A stretch of DNA of 8,675 bases, from the NCBI GenBank assembly GCA_029979145.1, contig JAPOIC010000077.1:1-8675 (forward strand), read 5' to 3'. The translations under genes were made by a program, and so were the position numbers. Origin of the DNA: Opitutaceae bacterium. GTDB lineage: Bacteria > Verrucomicrobiota > Verrucomicrobiia > Opitutales > Opitutaceae. Of this stretch, positions 1 to 5,776 are shown piece by piece; position 1 is the first letter of the stretch, and every line of letters begins with the position of its first letter. The notes beneath the pieces were generated by a model. That model saw nothing but the letters and a program-made list of their open reading frames with translations, ran no database searches and was not told the DNA's origin.

Positions 1-72
1 CTCTACGTCGCGACAAAGCTGCGCATCGATCCCGCCTTTGGGCGCAAGCAACCCGCACCCAGTCAGTCCTGA
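1..72 (+). CDS. Possible 3' end of a plus-strand gene cut by the left edge
   Basis: Reading from base 1 gives 23 codons without interruption (beginning LYVATKLRIDP and ending PAPSQS) before a TGA at 70-72. This is too short to recognise, and I assign no function. If real, it converges on the amidase gene and the two 3' ends overlap by ten bases. A tail-to-tail overlap of that size is common, and the otherwise unexplained 62 bases at the edge would then be coding. The frame could equally be chance in GC-rich DNA, since one other plus-strand frame is also open here. The sequence to the left would settle it. Confidence 0.35.
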   Translation, partial: LYVATKLRIDPAFGRKQPAPSQS

Positions 73-1085
73 GCCGCCGCCAGCGCGCGCGCCTCCGCGA
101 TCAACCGTTCCCACTGCAGCGCGGGACCTGGGTCGATCTTGTTGGCCTGGATGTGCAGGTGGCCGATCAAGCCGCGAAAGCGGGCGAATTCTTCCTGCGT
201 GAGCTGTCGCGTCAGTACTTCTCCGTCTGCGTCGCGCGGTGCGTCAAGCGCGATGGCCGGCAGCGCGCGGTGCAACGCTGCGAGCAGACGGGCCAGCGCC
301 GCGTATTGCTCCGGCGTGAAATCGTATTGCACGAATTCCTTTCCGTGAATCACGCCGCGCACCGGGTCGGGTCGATCAGGACGGGCGACAAAGTCCGGTG
401 TGAACACGCCGCGCGGTCGGCCGTCCGGCGGCGCCTGCATGATGACGGTGCCATCCGAGGCGCGTTGATACCACGGGTCCGCTTCCTGGGTCTCACCGGG
501 CGGATACGCCCCGAGGTTAGCGATCTCGATGCCGATGGAACGGCTGTTGGCGATGGTCGCGTGGTAAGCGCGCTCGCGCAGATCGAGGGTCTGGTAAATC
601 GTGCCATCCACATCGACGAGGAAGTGCGCGCTGAGCCCGCGCTTTTGCAGGATCGGAAAAGTCCGGCGGCTCAATCCCTCGCTGTCGTAGTGCAGCACCC
701 CTTGGTCCACGAGCCCACGCAGCTGCTCCAGCGTTGCAGGCTCGGGCAACTCAGCAGGTTCGCCGCCATCGGGTGCCGGGAAACGGCGCACGCCGTGGTT
801 TTCGTAAGGGGTCGCTGCCGACACCGGAATCGCGTAGGCATCGAAGCCATTGGACTCCAGGAAAGTCACCACGCGTGTGCCGGCATCGAACCGTTCTCCG
901 GCCAGGATGAACGCATACCCTTCGCGCACGGGGGGAAGCGCCGGAGGCGCGTCGAGCATGGTGGCGGTCGTTGACTCGACCGGCTTGGATTCCGCCGGGC
1001 GGTGTTGGCAGCCGACCAGCGCGATCAACGCAACCACCGCGGCGCGCGGGACCGACTTACTTCGCCACGACCAATGGAAAACCAT
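63..1085 (-). CDS. N-acetylmuramoyl-L-alanine amidase, AmiD-like zinc lipoprotein
   Basis: The predicted protein has 340 residues. It should cleave the amide bond between N-acetylmuramic acid and L-alanine of peptidoglycan or its fragments, outside the cytoplasm. The N-terminus has basic residues, a hydrophobic stretch and the lipobox LVGC with Cys26 as lipidation site. Residue 27 is Gln, not Asp, which by the E. coli rule would favour the outer membrane. An Amidase_2 (PF01510) fold follows from about residue 125: LHYDSEG supplies His132, SIGIEIAN supplies Glu187, and IGHLHIQANKIDPGPAL supplies His309, Lys316 and Asp318. These match the family's zinc-ligand and catalytic positions. Residues 191-250 form an insertion rich in Pro, Asp and Arg between the catalytic strand and the C-terminal helices. 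The start lies 29 bases inside the end of ilvA. I chose it because it gives a complete signal peptide, while later starts would lose the basic region. The family is sure; AmiD orthology and localisation are inferred. Confidence 0.9.
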   Translation of the reverse strand: MVFHWSWRSKSVPRAAVVALIALVGCQHRPAESKPVESTTATMLDAPPALPPVREGYAFILAGERFDAGTRVVTFLESNGFDAYAIPVSAATPYENHGVRRFPAPDGGEPAELPEPATLEQLRGLVDQGVLHYDSEGLSRRTFPILQKRGLSAHFLVDVDGTIYQTLDLRERAYHATIANSRSIGIEIANLGAYPPGETQEADPWYQRASDGTVIMQAPPDGRPRGVFTPDFVARPDRPDPVRGVIHGKEFVQYDFTPEQYAALARLLAALHRALPAIALDAPRDADGEVLTRQLTQEEFARFRGLIGHLHIQANKIDPGPALQWERLIAEARALAAAQD

Positions 1086-2271
1086 TTTTCTTCAAGGCGC
1101 GGTGGAGGGCCTTGATGTGGGCGCGATCCCGGGTCTCGACGGTGCACACCGCGTGCACGGCCGACACGTCAGAACCGCTGAACGCGCGGTCGTGCGCAAT
1201 GTCCTTCACGCTCGCACCGCATTCCGCGATGACGCGCGTGAGCCGGGCGAGGCCACCGGGTCGGTCGCTGATGCGCGCGGTGAAGCGCGTGAGACGTCCA
1301 TCCGTCACGAGACCGCACTCAATGATGCGGCTGAGCACGGCCGGGTCGATGTTGCCGCCGCATACCGCGAGGACGACGGTCTTGCCCGCTAGCTTGGGCA
1401 GCGCGCCGCTCATCAACGCCGCCAGCGGCGCGGCCGCGGCGCCCTCGACGACTGTTTTTTCCAATTCAACCATGCGCAGGATCGCGAGCGCGATGGCGTC
1501 CTCGCTGACCGTGACGACCTCGTCGACGTGCTTGCGCGCCAAGGCGAAGGCATTGGCCCCCACCGTGAGCGTAGCAAGACCATCAGCCAGCGTGGGGCGG
1601 CGCGGTTGCAGGACGGGTTTTCCGGCTTTGAGCGCAGCGGTGAAGTTCCCCGTGGCCTTGCTTTCGACGCCGATGACCTTCACGCGCGGGCGCACCGATT
1701 TCACGGTGAGCGCCACGCCGGCAATGAGTCCGCCGCCGCCCACCGGACACACAATCGCGTCGGCCGCACGCACTTGCTCGAGAATCTCCAAGCCCATCGT
1801 GCCCTGGCCGGCAATAATGTCGGGATGATCAAAGCCGTGGATGTAAGTGTAACCGTGTTGGGCGGCAAGTCGGTCGGCCAGGGCGCGCGCCACCACGAAG
1901 TCGCGCCCCTGCACGATGACGTTGGCGCCCAGGCGCTGGCAGGTGGTGATCTTGATGAGCGGCGCGTAGTCCGGCATTACGACCGTGACCGGGATGCCGA
2001 GCAACTTGCCGTGATAGGCCAGGCCGAGTGCGTGGTTGCCGCCGCTGGCGGCGACGACGCCGAGCTTTCGTTGTTTGGCTCCGAGCCGCAGCAGGGCGTT
2101 GCGCGCGCCGCGTTCCTTGAACGAGCCCGTGCGTTGAAAGTTGTCGAGTTTGCAGAAAACACGCGCGCCGGTGATTTCGGACAACGGGATCGATTCCGGA
2201 CAAGGCGATTGGATCAAGCCGGAGGCGATGCGGCGCCGGGCGGCGCGGACGTCGGAAAGCGTAACGGACAT
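1057..2271 (-). CDS. ilvA: Threonine ammonia-lyase (threonine dehydratase) with C-terminal ACT domain
   Basis: The 404-residue protein is a PLP-dependent cytoplasmic enzyme that deaminates L-threonine to 2-oxobutanoate, the entry step to isoleucine. Residues 1-315 are the fold-type II catalytic domain. TGSFKERGA carries the PLP lysine (Lys52), SGGNH (76-80) is the substrate loop, PVGGGGLIAG (176-185) is the glycine-rich loop that holds the PLP phosphate, and CGGNID (304-309) is the loop facing the pyridine ring. Residues 328-404 look like one ACT domain (ISDRPGGLARLTRVIAE), a small-ligand sensor. The length fits the short form of about 400 residues with a single ACT domain, not the 514-residue E. 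coli IlvA with two regulatory modules. A biosynthetic or catabolic role cannot be decided from sequence. No isoleucine or valine genes are adjacent. The next gene, the amidase, starts inside its last codons. The leader before the ATG has no Shine-Dalgarno motif. Confidence 0.95.
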   Translation of the reverse strand: MSVTLSDVRAARRRIASGLIQSPCPESIPLSEITGARVFCKLDNFQRTGSFKERGARNALLRLGAKQRKLGVVAASGGNHALGLAYHGKLLGIPVTVVMPDYAPLIKITTCQRLGANVIVQGRDFVVARALADRLAAQHGYTYIHGFDHPDIIAGQGTMGLEILEQVRAADAIVCPVGGGGLIAGVALTVKSVRPRVKVIGVESKATGNFTAALKAGKPVLQPRRPTLADGLATLTVGANAFALARKHVDEVVTVSEDAIALAILRMVELEKTVVEGAAAAPLAALMSGALPKLAGKTVVLAVCGGNIDPAVLSRIIECGLVTDGRLTRFTARISDRPGGLARLTRVIAECGASVKDIAHDRAFSGSDVSAVHAVCTVETRDRAHIKALHRALKKNGFPLVVAK

Positions 2272-2310
2272 GGACCCAGTGTGCCGCGCACTCCGCCGAT
2301 GAAAACACGA

Positions 2311-2340
2311 AAGACGGCGGACCGAATGATCCGCCGTCTT
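2311..2340 (-). terminator. Intrinsic terminator after the EF-hand gene, just upstream of ilvA
   Basis: A perfect 11-bp inverted repeat (AAGACGGCGGA and TCCGCCGTCTT) flanks an 8-base loop. Read on the minus strand, the stem ends in TCTT and continues TCGTGTTTTC, a moderately U-rich tail, as expected of a rho-independent terminator. It lies 27 bases after the EF-hand stop codon and ends 39 bases before the ilvA ATG. Little space is therefore left for a separate ilvA promoter, which may overlap the hairpin. Partial read-through into ilvA is also possible. Confidence 0.8.
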
Positions 2341-2367
2341 AATTGCGATTGAAACCGAACCGACCGT

Positions 2368-3015
2368 TTACTCGGCCGGGGGCGGCGGGGGCATCCCGGG
2401 TCGGCTCTTGCCGGGGTGGCGGTGCTTCATCTCGGCGCGGAAGCTTTCCTTGGCGGCGGCCCACTCGGCATCGCTGAACTTGCCGTCGCCATCGGTATCG
2501 GCGGCCTTCAAGCGGGCGAGTTGCTTCTCCATGCGGGCGCGGATATGGCCTTCCATGTCGGCCTTCAGCGTGGCGCGCTCGGCCTCGTCGAACTTGTGGT
2601 CGCCGTTGGCGTCATACTTGCCGAGGAGGTAGCCGCGGCGGAAGTCCGGATCGTGTCCGGGACGGTCTTTGCGGCTGCCCTTGGGGCCGGGACCACGGCC
2701 TTCGCCGCGATGCTCGCGCATCTCCTTGAACTTGGTTTTGGCAGCCGCCCACTCGTTGTCGCTGATCACGCCGTCATCGTCGCTGTCGGCGCGCTCAATG
2801 AAGCGCGGATTCGCGGTGAGGCGTTCGCGGACGACGGCGGCGCGTTCCTTATCGTCGAGCTTGCCGTCGCCGTTGGCGTCGAAGCGTTCCCAGCGCGGAC
2901 CGCGGGGCGGGGGCGGGGCATCGTCATCGGCGGGAGCGGGCTGGGCGGAGAGAGCGGCGGGCACAAGGAATAGCGTTGCGGCCGCGAGGAGTAAAGTTAC
3001 TGGTGACTCTTTCAT
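2368..3015 (-). CDS. Secreted EF-hand calcium-binding protein with four EF-hand loops
   Basis: The 215-residue protein is probably exported and calcium-binding; its cellular role is unknown. Residues 1-24 are a typical Sec signal peptide (hydrophobic core LLLAAATLFLVPAA, cleavage likely after ALSA). A Pro/Asp-rich linker follows. Four 12-residue EF loops are visible: DANGDGKLDDKE (46-57), DSDDDGVISDNE (77-88), DANGDHKFDEAE (135-146) and DTDGDGKFSDAE (173-184). Loop 3 has His at position 6, where Gly is usual, so it may bind weakly. Loops 2 and 4 are each followed by W-AAAK and a charged Glu/Met/His/Arg helix, so the protein looks like a duplicated two-hand module. The centre (103-125) is rich in Gly, Arg and Lys and the C-terminus ends in a proline run. 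Such proteins are frequent in Verrucomicrobiota and Planctomycetota (from memory). It is transcribed alone and ends at the hairpin terminator downstream. Confidence 0.85.
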   Translation of the reverse strand: MKESPVTLLLAAATLFLVPAALSAQPAPADDDAPPPPRGPRWERFDANGDGKLDDKERAAVVRERLTANPRFIERADSDDDGVISDNEWAAAKTKFKEMREHRGEGRGPGPKGSRKDRPGHDPDFRRGYLLGKYDANGDHKFDEAERATLKADMEGHIRARMEKQLARLKAADTDGDGKFSDAEWAAAKESFRAEMKHRHPGKSRPGMPPPPPAE

Positions 3016-3099
3016 GGGATATGGGATTCAGGGTTTATGGCAGACGAGACGGCACCGGCCGGTCGTCGGTTACAGCCGCCCCACTTTCCCCCTCCCGCC
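3016..3099. promoter_or_regulatory. Divergent intergenic region between the EF-hand gene and the RelE-like gene
   Basis: These 84 bases separate two outward-facing genes and so must hold, or overlap, the promoters for both. This is inference from gene orientation. I see no convincing -35/-10 pair and no clear operator palindrome. Neither start codon has a Shine-Dalgarno motif. The plus-strand leader is pyrimidine-rich (CCACTTTCCCCCTCCCGCC just before the ATG). Confidence 0.3.
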
Positions 3100-3453
3100 A
3101 TGTATCAAGTCACCTTTTCCGAGCAGAGCCTGCGCGAGCTGAACCAGCTCGACAAACTCACGCAGCTGGAGCTCATCGAGCCGATCAGCAACCTGAAGCC
3201 GCGCGACCTCGAGCAGCCGCGCGAACCGCTCGGCAAGTTCACCCGCGAGGGCCGGGAGTTCTTCCGGCTGCGCTCTGGTGACTACCGTTTCTATTTCGAC
3301 CAGCAGGGCGATACGCTGCACACGTATTACATCCTGCACAAAAACTCCCTGGAGGACTTTCTCCTGCGCAACCGGCTGCCGGTCAGCGAACAGCAGCTGG
3401 TGGAGCAGCACTCAAAATTTTGGAAATACCTCGAAAGCCTGACGAAGAAATGA
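3100..3453 (+). CDS. RelE/ParE-fold protein without a visible antitoxin, coupled to pssA
   Basis: The protein has 117 residues from the ATG at 3100. An upstream in-frame start at 3037 would add 21 Pro/Arg-rich residues unlike the family, so I reject it. The N-terminus MYQVTFSEQSLRELNQL matches the first strand and helix of RelE/ParE proteins. Residues 45-90 (LGKFTREGREFFRLRSGDY, then RFYFDQQGD and HTYYILHKNSLEDFL) match the family core, with basic residues Lys46, Arg49, Arg52, Arg56, Arg58 and Arg63 where RelE toxins carry their RNA-contacting residues. A C-terminal helix (96-117) extends beyond the usual length of about 90-100 residues. RelE toxins cleave mRNA on the ribosome and ParE toxins act on gyrase, but neither activity can be claimed here. 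No antitoxin gene lies on either side: upstream is the divergent EF-hand gene, and downstream is pssA in an ATGA overlap. A domesticated or regulatory role is possible. The fold assignment is good; the function is unknown. Confidence 0.75.
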   Translation: MYQVTFSEQSLRELNQLDKLTQLELIEPISNLKPRDLEQPREPLGKFTREGREFFRLRSGDYRFYFDQQGDTLHTYYILHKNSLEDFLLRNRLPVSEQQLVEQHSKFWKYLESLTKK

Positions 3454-4349
3454 GCGCGCCCGGCAAACCGCACCTCCCGCCCGGCGATCCCGCCGACCCG
3501 GAGAATCCCTACAACGTCACGCAGGCGAGCCGGATCTATTTCCTGCCGAACCTGATGACGGCGGGAAACCTGTTCTGCGGCTTCATGGCCGTGATCAACT
3601 GCATCCACGCGCGCCTGGCGGAAACTGCGCTGGACGGGCTATACCTCGATGGCACCCCCACGGATCACTACAAGGTCGCCGTGTGGTTCATCCTCGGCGC
3701 GGCCGCCTTCGACATGCTCGATGGCCGGCTCGCGCGAATGGGCGGCCGCGAATCGCTCTTCGGCGCGGAGTTCGACTCGATCGCAGACATCATCTCGTTC
3801 GGCATCGCGCCGGCGCTCTTGATGTTCTTCTTCATCATCTCGCCGACGCAGGGCATCACATGGTTCCGCAACGTCGGCTGGTTCGTCGGTTTCGTCTACC
3901 TGCTGTGCGCGGCGATCCGGCTCGCGCGGTTCAACGTGATCACGAACCCCCTACTCCACCGCGACACCGACGATTCGAGCAAAGACTTCATGGGTCTGCC
4001 GGTCCCGGCGGCCGCGGGCACGGTTGGCGCGTTGGTGCTCTTCCTCATCGAGCTGGTCGAGAGCGACAAGTCGCTGAACCGCTGGGCGCTGGCGCTGCCC
4101 TTCCTCATGGTGCTGATCGCCGTGCTGATGGTCAGCCACGTCCGCTACCCCAGCGGAAAAAAGGTCGACCTGCAGACGACCACCCAGGTTGGCAACTTCA
4201 TCCTCTTCCTCGTCGTGGCCGGCGTCGTGGTGGTGCTCAAGGAGGTCGCGCTGCTCATCCTCACCCTCGGCTATATTTTCTATGGGCTCTTCCGCCACCT
4301 CAACCTCACCCGCCGGGCTCGGCGCGCTGCACTGGGAAAAACCGTGTGA
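3450..4349 (+). CDS. pssA: CDP-diacylglycerol-serine O-phosphatidyltransferase (phosphatidylserine synthase)
   Basis: The 299-residue integral membrane enzyme transfers the phosphatidyl group from CDP-diacylglycerol to L-serine. It makes phosphatidylserine, usually the precursor of phosphatidylethanolamine. The CDP-alcohol phosphatidyltransferase signature is complete: Asp88, Asp91-Gly92, Ala95-Arg96, Gly105, Asp109 and Asp113, with the family's exact spacing; the aspartates bind metal and the catalytic one is Asp113. PssA-type hallmarks are FLPNLMTAGNLFCGF (31-45), GLPVPAAAG (182-190) and SHVRYPSGKK (229-238). Hydrophobic segments lie near 35-52, 75-90, 113-130, 141-156, 186-202, 213-228 and 249-280. 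The N-terminal 25 residues are polar and Pro-rich. I chose the ATG at 3450 because it overlaps the previous stop as ATGA, implying translational coupling; the upstream TTG at 3420 is less likely. No phosphatidylserine decarboxylase gene is visible in the window. Confidence 0.95.
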   Translation: MSAPGKPHLPPGDPADPENPYNVTQASRIYFLPNLMTAGNLFCGFMAVINCIHARLAETALDGLYLDGTPTDHYKVAVWFILGAAAFDMLDGRLARMGGRESLFGAEFDSIADIISFGIAPALLMFFFIISPTQGITWFRNVGWFVGFVYLLCAAIRLARFNVITNPLLHRDTDDSSKDFMGLPVPAAAGTVGALVLFLIELVESDKSLNRWALALPFLMVLIAVLMVSHVRYPSGKKVDLQTTTQVGNFILFLVVAGVVVVLKEVALLILTLGYIFYGLFRHLNLTRRARRAALGKTV

Positions 4350-4430
4350 GCAACCTGCGCGGCGTTTCCCGGCAACTTTTGGCTGGGAACAACCCCCCGG
4401 TTATTGGCCGATTGTCCGAAGTTTTTCACA

Positions 4431-4481
4431 GCCCAAAACCGGCGTTTTTACGAGGGAGCGGAGCCGGTTGTTCGGGTTTTT
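4431..4481 (+). terminator. Probable intrinsic terminator downstream of pssA
   Basis: AACCGGC at 4437-4443 pairs perfectly with GCCGGTT at 4463-4469 across a 19-base loop. CCC (4432-4434) can pair with GGG (4474-4476) beyond a small internal loop. The 3' arm runs straight into five T residues (4477-4481), the arrangement expected for factor-independent termination. It would end the RelE-like/pssA transcript about 130 bases after the pssA stop and insulate dnaN. The large loop and split stem make it weaker than the terminator at 2311-2340. Confidence 0.4.
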
Positions 4482-4574
4482 CGCCGCATATATGAATACG
4501 GTTGGAATTCCTTATTGAAGAGGTAATCTTTTAGCCTTTGTTAACTTCCTAGTTCCCGTCCGCCCCGCGCATCC
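4482..4574 (+). promoter_or_regulatory. Leader and likely promoter region of dnaN
   Basis: This stretch includes the most AT-rich part of the pssA-dnaN gap, ending in a C-rich run before the ATG. Two weak sigma70-like pairs are possible. One is TTGGAA (4502-4507) with TAATCT (4524-4529), spacing 16. The other starts upstream of this stretch: TTGTTC (4468-4473) with TATGAA (4491-4496), spacing 17. Neither is close to consensus. GAAGAGG at 4517-4523 resembles a ribosome binding site but lies more than 50 bases upstream of the start, too far to serve dnaN. That a dnaN promoter sits here is inferred from the terminator before it. Confidence 0.35.
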
Positions 4575-5699
4575 ATGAAATTCAAAATCAACCGCGATCA
4601 TTTCGCCAACGGTCTCGCCCAAGTGCTCAACGTGGTCGGCTCCAAGGCCACCATGCCCATCCTGAGCAACGTGCTGATCGAGGCGGAGAAGGACCAGATT
4701 TCCCTCACTACCACCAACCTCGACCTCGGCATCCGCTGCCAGATCAAGGCCGAGGTCAAGGAGACCGGCTCCGTCACGCTCCCGGTGAAGCGCCTGGCCG
4801 GCATCGTGCGCGAGCTGCCCAACATCGACGTCACCGTCGACGCCACCCCGAACCATCAGGTCAAGCTGACCTCCGGTGGGTCCAATTTCCGTATCATGGG
4901 CATTGGCAAGGACGAGTTTCCGCCGCTGCCGGAGTTTGGGGATGAAAAGTCGTTCCACCTCAAACAGGGCGAGCTCACCGACATGCTCAAGAGCGTCGCC
5001 TACGCCCAGTCGAGCGACGAGACGCGCTACATCCTCAACGGCGTCTATTTCAACTTCAAGGACGGCAAGCTCACCCTGGTCGCCACCGACGGCCGCCGCC
5101 TCGCGCACATCTCGAAGGAGATGGAAGTCCCGGCCGACACCGCCGGCGCCATCATCCTCCCGGCCAAGACTGTGGGCGAACTGCTCCGCCTCCTCGACAA
5201 GGGCGAGAAGGTCAAAATCAACTTCAACGACCGCCGCGCTGCGTTCCAAATCGCGACCGACAAGGACAATAGCGGCCTGATCGACAGCATCTACCTCTAC
5301 TCCAAAGTGGTGGAGGGGAATTATCCGAATTACCAACAGGTTATTCCCAAGGAAACCCACCAGCGCATCAAGCTGGAGCGGGAGCTCTTCCTCCAGTGCG
5401 TGCACCGCGCCGCGCTGGTTTGCAGCGAGAAGGCCAACTCGGTGAAGATCAAGCTCACCAGCAACCTCCTCGAAATCACCGCGCAGAGCCCCGATTTCGG
5501 CGAGGCGCACGAGTCCATGGCCATTGGCTACAGCGGCCCGGAGCTCCAAGTCGCCTTCAACCCGCAGTTTATCATGGATCCCCTCCGCGCCCTCGCGAAG
5601 GACGAGATCTTCTTCGAGCTGAAGGACGAGGTCAGCCCCGGCGTGTTCAAGACACTGGACAGCTTCATCTGCGTGATCATGCCGGTGCGCCTGAGCTGA
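4575..5699 (+). CDS. dnaN: DNA polymerase III subunit beta (sliding clamp)
   Basis: The 374-residue protein forms the ring-shaped homodimer that tethers DNA polymerase III to DNA and recruits other replication and repair factors. Three successive clamp domains fit the length (about 1-120, 128-255 and 256-374; the family is usually 365-380). Recognisable blocks are TMPILSNVLIEA (26-37), GKDEFPPLP (111-119), RYILNGVYF (151-159), LVATDGRRLA (168-177), EGNYPNYQQVIP (247-258), FNPQF (328-332) and the C-terminal MPVRLS (369-374), part of the pocket that binds clamp-interacting peptides. The start MKFKINRDHF aligns with typical DnaN starts, although no Shine-Dalgarno sequence precedes it. The neighbours are pssA and an unrecognised membrane protein; dnaA, recF and gyrB, frequent partners of dnaN elsewhere, are absent. 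Codons are strongly C-ending, as expected for a well-expressed gene in this genome. Confidence 0.98.
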   Translation: MKFKINRDHFANGLAQVLNVVGSKATMPILSNVLIEAEKDQISLTTTNLDLGIRCQIKAEVKETGSVTLPVKRLAGIVRELPNIDVTVDATPNHQVKLTSGGSNFRIMGIGKDEFPPLPEFGDEKSFHLKQGELTDMLKSVAYAQSSDETRYILNGVYFNFKDGKLTLVATDGRRLAHISKEMEVPADTAGAIILPAKTVGELLRLLDKGEKVKINFNDRRAAFQIATDKDNSGLIDSIYLYSKVVEGNYPNYQQVIPKETHQRIKLERELFLQCVHRAALVCSEKANSVKIKLTSNLLEITAQSPDFGEAHESMAIGYSGPELQVAFNPQFIMDPLRALAKDEIFFELKDEVSPGVFKTLDSFICVIMPVRLS

Positions 5700-5727
5700 G
5701 CGCCGCCTGAATTTCCGATGCGTTGAT

Positions 5728-5757
5728 CCGGCCCGGACCCCGCCACGGGTTCGCCGG
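5728..5757 (+). other. Bulged hairpin between dnaN and the next gene
   Basis: CCGGC (5728-5732) pairs with GCCGG (5753-5757). After a two-base bulge, GGACCC (5735-5740) pairs with GGGTTC (5747-5752, one G-T wobble), leaving a 6-base loop. The result is a stable 11-pair stem between the dnaN stop and the ATG at 5777. The following bases (TCTTCTGTCCCCC) are pyrimidine-rich but not a true U-tract. It may be a weak terminator, an mRNA processing or stability element, or chance in GC-rich DNA. Confidence 0.35.
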
Positions 5758-5776
5758 TCTTCTGTCCCCCGCGCCC

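Noticed and set aside
153..974. 273-codon plus-strand frame opposite the amidase
   Set aside because: The amidase frame has a lipobox and all catalytic residues. The opposite product is Arg/Ala/Val-rich with no recognisable domain.
3037..3099. N-terminal extension of the RelE-like protein from 3037
   Set aside because: The added 21 residues are Pro/Arg-rich and unlike the family, which begins at the MYQVTFSEQ strand.
3016..3453. A complete toxin-antitoxin pair around the RelE-like gene
   Set aside because: No small frame upstream or downstream on the same strand resembles an antitoxin. The adjacent genes are an EF-hand protein on the other strand and pssA.
4422..4430. DnaA box (TTTTTCACA) hinting at a replication origin before dnaN
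   Set aside because: It is a single site with two mismatches to TTATCCACA, with no cluster and no long AT-rich unwinding region.
4512..5549. 345-codon open frame antisense to dnaN
   Set aside because: dnaN is unmistakable on the other strand. The antisense product is a repetitive Val/Leu/Asp/Glu-rich sequence, typical of the complement of C-ending codons in GC-rich DNA.
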